Shown here: one piece after another, positions 61,257 to 64,000 of the stretch
Layout: every line of letters starts with the position of its first letter
Position numbering within the stretch: position 1 is the stretch's first letter
Origin: Bacteroidota bacterium
GTDB lineage: Bacteria > Bacteroidota > Bacteroidia > Flavobacteriales > Weeksellaceae
Length of the DNA: 64,000 bases
Assembly (NCBI GenBank): GCA_018902795.1
Contig: JAHIQD010000002.1
Span: 400,502 to 464,501 of the forward strand
Direction: 5' to 3'
Program-made: the position numbers and the translations under genes
Notes under the pieces: model-generated
Seen by the model: the letters and a program-made list of their open reading frames with translations, nothing else
What the model was told of the DNA's origin: nothing
Database searches by the model: none

Positions 61257-61970
61257 TTAGAGAGAAACGTGACCCAATTTAATGAGTTTTTCGTGATTTA
61301 ATATTTTAAGGTTTCTTCCTTCCACTTCGATAAGACCATCCTGTTTAAATTCAGATATCAGACGGATGGCACTTTCTGTGGCAGTTCCGATGATGTTGGC
61401 GATCTCTTCTCTGGTTAACGAAATTTTAATAAATCCTTCAGGATCTGTACCCAACTTTTGCTCCAGTAACAATAAAATTTCGGCCAGTCTTTCACGAACT
61501 GTTTTTTGAGCAAGGAAAGTAACGGTGTTTGAAGATTCACCTAATTCGAAAGCAATTTTCTGCAGCATCACGAACGAAAGTTTTGGCGCCACTTCCAGAA
61601 GATGCAGAAAAATACCCGAAGGTAAAAATTGGGCCTCGACATCTGTCATCGCTTCGGCTTTTGCCTGAAAATCTTCGCCACAAAGCAAAGAACGGTAACC
61701 TATTAAATCTCCTTCTTTGATAAAACGCAGAATCTGCTCCTTTCCGTACACCCCTTGTTTTGAGAGCTTTGCTGTTCCTTTACTTAAAAAATAAACACCG
61801 TTTGGTGTTCCGCCATCATCGAAGATGGTTTCTCCTTTATGAAATTTAAGAACCTGTTTTGCAGACAAATATTCTGCATAATCTGCCGGGGACAGCATTT
61901 CTCTGAAAGAATCATCACTAAATACTTTTTGCAGACTCTCTTCAATTAGCGTTTGTTTTTCTAACGACAT
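61257..61970 (-). CDS. Crp/Fnr family transcription regulator
   Basis: A 237-residue regulator: cyclic-nucleotide-type beta-roll (residues about 25-125; GETIFDDGGTPNGVYFLSKGTAKLS), dimer helix, and a C-terminal winged HTH (LTREEIANIIGTATESAIRLISEFKQDGLIEVEG). The cNMP-binding Arg/Glu pair is not evident, and no four-Cys cluster is present from the chosen start, so the effector is unknown. It is divergent from ccoI, and in flavobacteria this pairing suggests control of cbb3 oxidase genes by oxygen or redox state. The ATG at 61968-61970 is preferred because the promoter lies just upstream. Confidence 0.88.
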   Translation of the reverse strand: MSLEKQTLIEESLQKVFSDDSFREMLSPADYAEYLSAKQVLKFHKGETIFDDGGTPNGVYFLSKGTAKLSKQGVYGKEQILRFIKEGDLIGYRSLLCGEDFQAKAEAMTDVEAQFLPSGIFLHLLEVAPKLSFVMLQKIAFELGESSNTVTFLAQKTVRERLAEILLLLEQKLGTDPEGFIKISLTREEIANIIGTATESAIRLISEFKQDGLIEVEGRNLKILNHEKLIKLGHVSL

Positions 61971-61990
61971 GTTTTTATGACATTTATCAG

Positions 61991-62021
61991 CAAAAATAGG
62001 ACATTTAAACCCTAGGCACAA
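61991..62021 (-). promoter_or_regulatory. Promoter of Crp/Fnr gene (TTG-N20-TATTTTTG)
   Basis: On the minus strand TTG (62019-62021) and TATTTTTG (61991-61998), spacer 20 bases. The -7 box is 20 bases before the ATG. The TTG lies in the palindrome at 62018-62031. Confidence 0.75.
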
Positions 62022-62031
62022 ATTTATTTGT
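62018..62031. promoter_or_regulatory. Palindrome between crp-like gene and ccoI, candidate operator
   Basis: ACAAAT-TT-ATTTGT, six-base arms with a two-base centre, covering the -33 element of the crp-like promoter and lying just upstream of the -7 box for ccoI. Half-site size suits a Crp/Fnr dimer, but binding is inference. Confidence 0.45.
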
Positions 62032-62033
62032 CA

Positions 62034-62041
62034 TAATTTTG
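62034..62041 (+). promoter_or_regulatory. -7 promoter element of ccoI (TAATTTTG)
   Basis: A perfect TAnnTTTG, 20 bases before the GTG start. No TTG is at -33, which would suit an activator-dependent promoter. Confidence 0.5.
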
Positions 62042-62061
62042 CACGTTAAATTTATAAAAAA

Positions 62062-64000
62062 GTGTCTGAAAACTGTTTCCATTGCGGCCAGAATATTGAA
62101 AAAGAGCGAATCCCGTTTGACGAGAAGATCTTTTGCTGCAACGGCTGCAAATCCGTATACGAAATCCTGAGCATGAATGACTTGGGTAATTTCTATGAAC
62201 TTAACAAACGCTCCGGAATCCGTCCGAGTGATGACAATACCTCCCAGTTCGACTATCTCGATACCCCGGAAATTTTCAGCACTGTAACTGATTTTTCAGA
62301 GGGAAATACAAGTCTTGTTACTTTCAAAATCCCTGTCATCCACTGTTCTTCATGCATCTGGCTGCTGGAGAGTCTGCATACTTTAAATAAAAACATTAAT
62401 TATTCTCAGGTAAATTTCACAAGGAAAAACGTACAGATTTCATTTAATCATACCGAACTCAAATTAAGTGAACTTGCGAAATTCTTAACCAATCTAGGTT
62501 ATAAACCTGTCGTCAATTTGGAAACAGCCGACAAAAAAGAAGAATTTCTGGATAAAACTCTGCTGATCAAATTAGCAATTGCCGGTTTTGCGTTCGGGAA
62601 CGGAATGTTTTTCAGTTTACCTGAATATACCAGTCAGTGGTCCGGAACGACAGATTTCTGGATGGAGACCTACAAAGATCTTTTCCGGTTTATCATGTTC
62701 CTTTTGGCTACCCCGGTAGTTTTTTACTCCGCTTCCGATTATTTTAAATCTGCTTGGTACGGCTTAAAAAACAAGATCGTCAACATCGATGTGCCCATTG
62801 TTTTGGGGATCATCATGCTTTACGGAAGAAGTATTTATGAAGTTCTTACGGATTATGGCGCAGGCTATTTTGATACGTTATGTGGACTTCTGTTCTTTAT
62901 GTTGCTCGGAAAAGTATTTCAGAAAAGGACCTACAGCGCCCTTGCCTACGACAGAGATTACAAATCCTTTTATCCGATCGCGGTAACGAAAGTTGATTTC
63001 AACGGAAAACAGGAAAACATCCTTCTTTCAGACTTGAAAATCGGGGACCGAATTATGGTGAGAAACCAGGAAATCATTCCTGTAGACGGGATTTTGATTA
63101 ATGGAGAAGGCAACATCGACAACAGTTTTATCACTGGTGAAAGCGCATCCATTCCTAAAAAAGCAGGCGATAAAATTTTTGCGGGAGGGAAACAACTCGG
63201 TTCTGCACTGGAACTGGAAGTGATAAAAACCGTCAACCAAAGTTATCTTACCCAACTTTGGAACAAAGAAGCCTTTAAAAAATACGAAACCGGACTGGAC
63301 ACTTTAACCAACGAAATCTCCAAATATTTCACCTTCATTATTTTAGGAATCACGCTGATAGCCGGAATTTATTGGGGAAGAATTGATTTTGAAAAAATGT
63401 TCCAGGTGGTGGCTGCCATCCTTATTATTGCCTGCCCGTGTGCTTTGGCGCTTTCCGCTCCATTTACTTTCGGACATGTGATGCGGATTTTGGGAAGAAA
63501 TAAATTCTATGTAAAAGACACGCTGACTATTGAAAAAATATCGAAGATCAACACTTTGGTTTTTGATAAAACCGGAACCATTACCCACCATAAAAAATCA
63601 AATATTAATTTTGAAGGTTCTGAAATTCAGGAATTTGATTTAAAAAACATTAAGAGTCTTGTTAAAAACTCAAACCATCCACTGTCAAAATCGATATATG
63701 AATTTTTAGAAATTCAGGATGAATATTTTCCTGTTGAAAACTTTAAAGAAATCCCGGGGAAAGGCTATGAAGCGGAAGTTCGCGGAAATTTATATAAAAT
63801 TGGCTCTGCAAAACTGGTCGGTCAGGAATCCAAAAACCTGGAAACGGCAGTTTACATCAGCAAAAATGAGGTGTTTTTAGGAAAATATATTTTTAAGAAT
63901 GAATACCGTGACCATTTAAACACGCTGTTTACCAATCTTGATCATTATCAAATTCATATTTTAAGCGGTGATAATTCTTCCGAAGAAAATCAGTTAAAAA
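62062..64000 (+). CDS. ccoI: Copper-translocating P-type ATPase CcoI (partial, 3' end cut by window)
   Basis: Supplies copper for assembly of cbb3-type cytochrome oxidase in the inner membrane. The frame opens at GTG (an in-frame stop lies 15 bases upstream, no ATG between) and runs off the window after 646 codons. The N-terminus is the Cys-rich ENCFHCGQ...FCCNGCKSVYEI typical of CcoI/FixI, then an HMA-like domain with CSSC (IPVIHCSSCIWLLESL), membrane helices, FITGESASIPKK, the CPC motif in IIACPCALALS, the phosphorylation site FDKTGTITH, and the NHPLSKS HP motif. ccoS and ccoNOP would be expected downstream, outside the window. Confidence 0.93.
   Translation, partial: MSENCFHCGQNIEKERIPFDEKIFCCNGCKSVYEILSMNDLGNFYELNKRSGIRPSDDNTSQFDYLDTPEIFSTVTDFSEGNTSLVTFKIPVIHCSSCIWLLESLHTLNKNINYSQVNFTRKNVQISFNHTELKLSELAKFLTNLGYKPVVNLETADKKEEFLDKTLLIKLAIAGFAFGNGMFFSLPEYTSQWSGTTDFWMETYKDLFRFIMFLLATPVVFYSASDYFKSAWYGLKNKIVNIDVPIVLGIIMLYGRSIYEVLTDYGAGYFDTLCGLLFFMLLGKVFQKRTYSALAYDRDYKSFYPIAVTKVDFNGKQENILLSDLKIGDRIMVRNQEIIPVDGILINGEGNIDNSFITGESASIPKKAGDKIFAGGKQLGSALELEVIKTVNQSYLTQLWNKEAFKKYETGLDTLTNEISKYFTFIILGITLIAGIYWGRIDFEKMFQVVAAILIIACPCALALSAPFTFGHVMRILGRNKFYVKDTLTIEKISKINTLVFDKTGTITHHKKSNINFEGSEIQEFDLKNIKSLVKNSNHPLSKSIYEFLEIQDEYFPVENFKEIPGKGYEAEVRGNLYKIGSAKLVGQESKNLETAVYISKNEVFLGKYIFKNEYRDHLNTLFTNLDHYQIHILSGDNSSEENQLK

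Noticed and set aside
61971..62021. An in-frame TTG would extend the Crp/Fnr-type protein by 17 residues that contain three Cys, resembling an FNR iron-sulfur cluster.
   Set aside because: The TTG-N20-TATTTTTG promoter lies within this stretch, so the mRNA should begin after the extra codons. The Cys spacing is not that of FNR and no fourth Cys partner is evident.

Overview
The window looks like chromosomal DNA of a Flavobacteriia bacterium, most like Chryseobacterium and its relatives (Weeksellaceae). The signs are a bacillithiol deacetylase, a type IX secretion (T9SS) C-terminal sorting tail, OmpH/BamA/UppS/PorG-like genes in one run, a Bacteroidota-type signal peptidase II, SusC/RagA-unrelated TonB receptors, and many copies of the Bacteroidota promoter form TTG-N18-21-TAnnTTTG with no purine-rich ribosome sites. 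No transposase, phage gene, CRISPR array or rRNA was seen.

Layout. 1-3.6 kb: a DUF3276 nucleic-acid binder, tRNA-His, bshB1, and an operon of thioesterase, rfbD and an exported unknown. 3.6-9.0 kb: envelope biogenesis operon porG-like, uppS, bamA, ompH, ompH. 9.2-18.2 kb: an exopolysaccharide operon read leftward (FkbM methyltransferase, GT-C-like membrane protein, GT2, Wzy/EpsG-like polymerase, WecA/MraY-like initiator, Wza-like exporter, Wzc-like tyrosine kinase). 18.3-25.5 kb: an arginase-fold protein with broken metal site, a large duplicated T9SS cargo protein, and topA. 25.7-33.5 kb, rightward: a LytS-type kinase, ileS, a DksA-like protein, two small proteins, lspA, trpS. 33.5-37.1 kb, leftward: HAD phosphatase, ECF sigma factor, an exported unknown, and metK behind a SAM-II riboswitch. 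37.3-44.1 kb: divergent oxyR/katA, enoyl-CoA hydratase, YwqK-like protein, dCMP deaminase, xerD-like recombinase, NUDIX, RluA-type pseudouridine synthase. 44.5-49.0 kb, leftward: a TonB-dependent receptor and aconitase, bracketed by two intergenic blocks of degenerate tandem repeats (21-bp and 11-bp periods). 50-60 kb, rightward: an exported unknown, DUF2752, WG-repeat protein, a TPP riboswitch with a TonB receptor (probable thiamine uptake), HU-CCDC81-like protein, thioesterase, 2-hydroxyacid dehydrogenase, serine hydrolase, Ig-like lipoprotein, heme-binding CxxCH protein. 60-64 kb: panB and a Crp/Fnr-type regulator leftward, and divergently the start of ccoI (copper ATPase for cbb3 oxidase assembly), cut by the window end.

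Most genes are housekeeping. The regulatory DNA is the more informative part: two riboswitches, several promoters so close to the ATG that the mRNA should be leaderless, terminators overlapping the next promoter, three intergenic palindromes placed like operators, and the two phased repeat blocks whose role is unknown.
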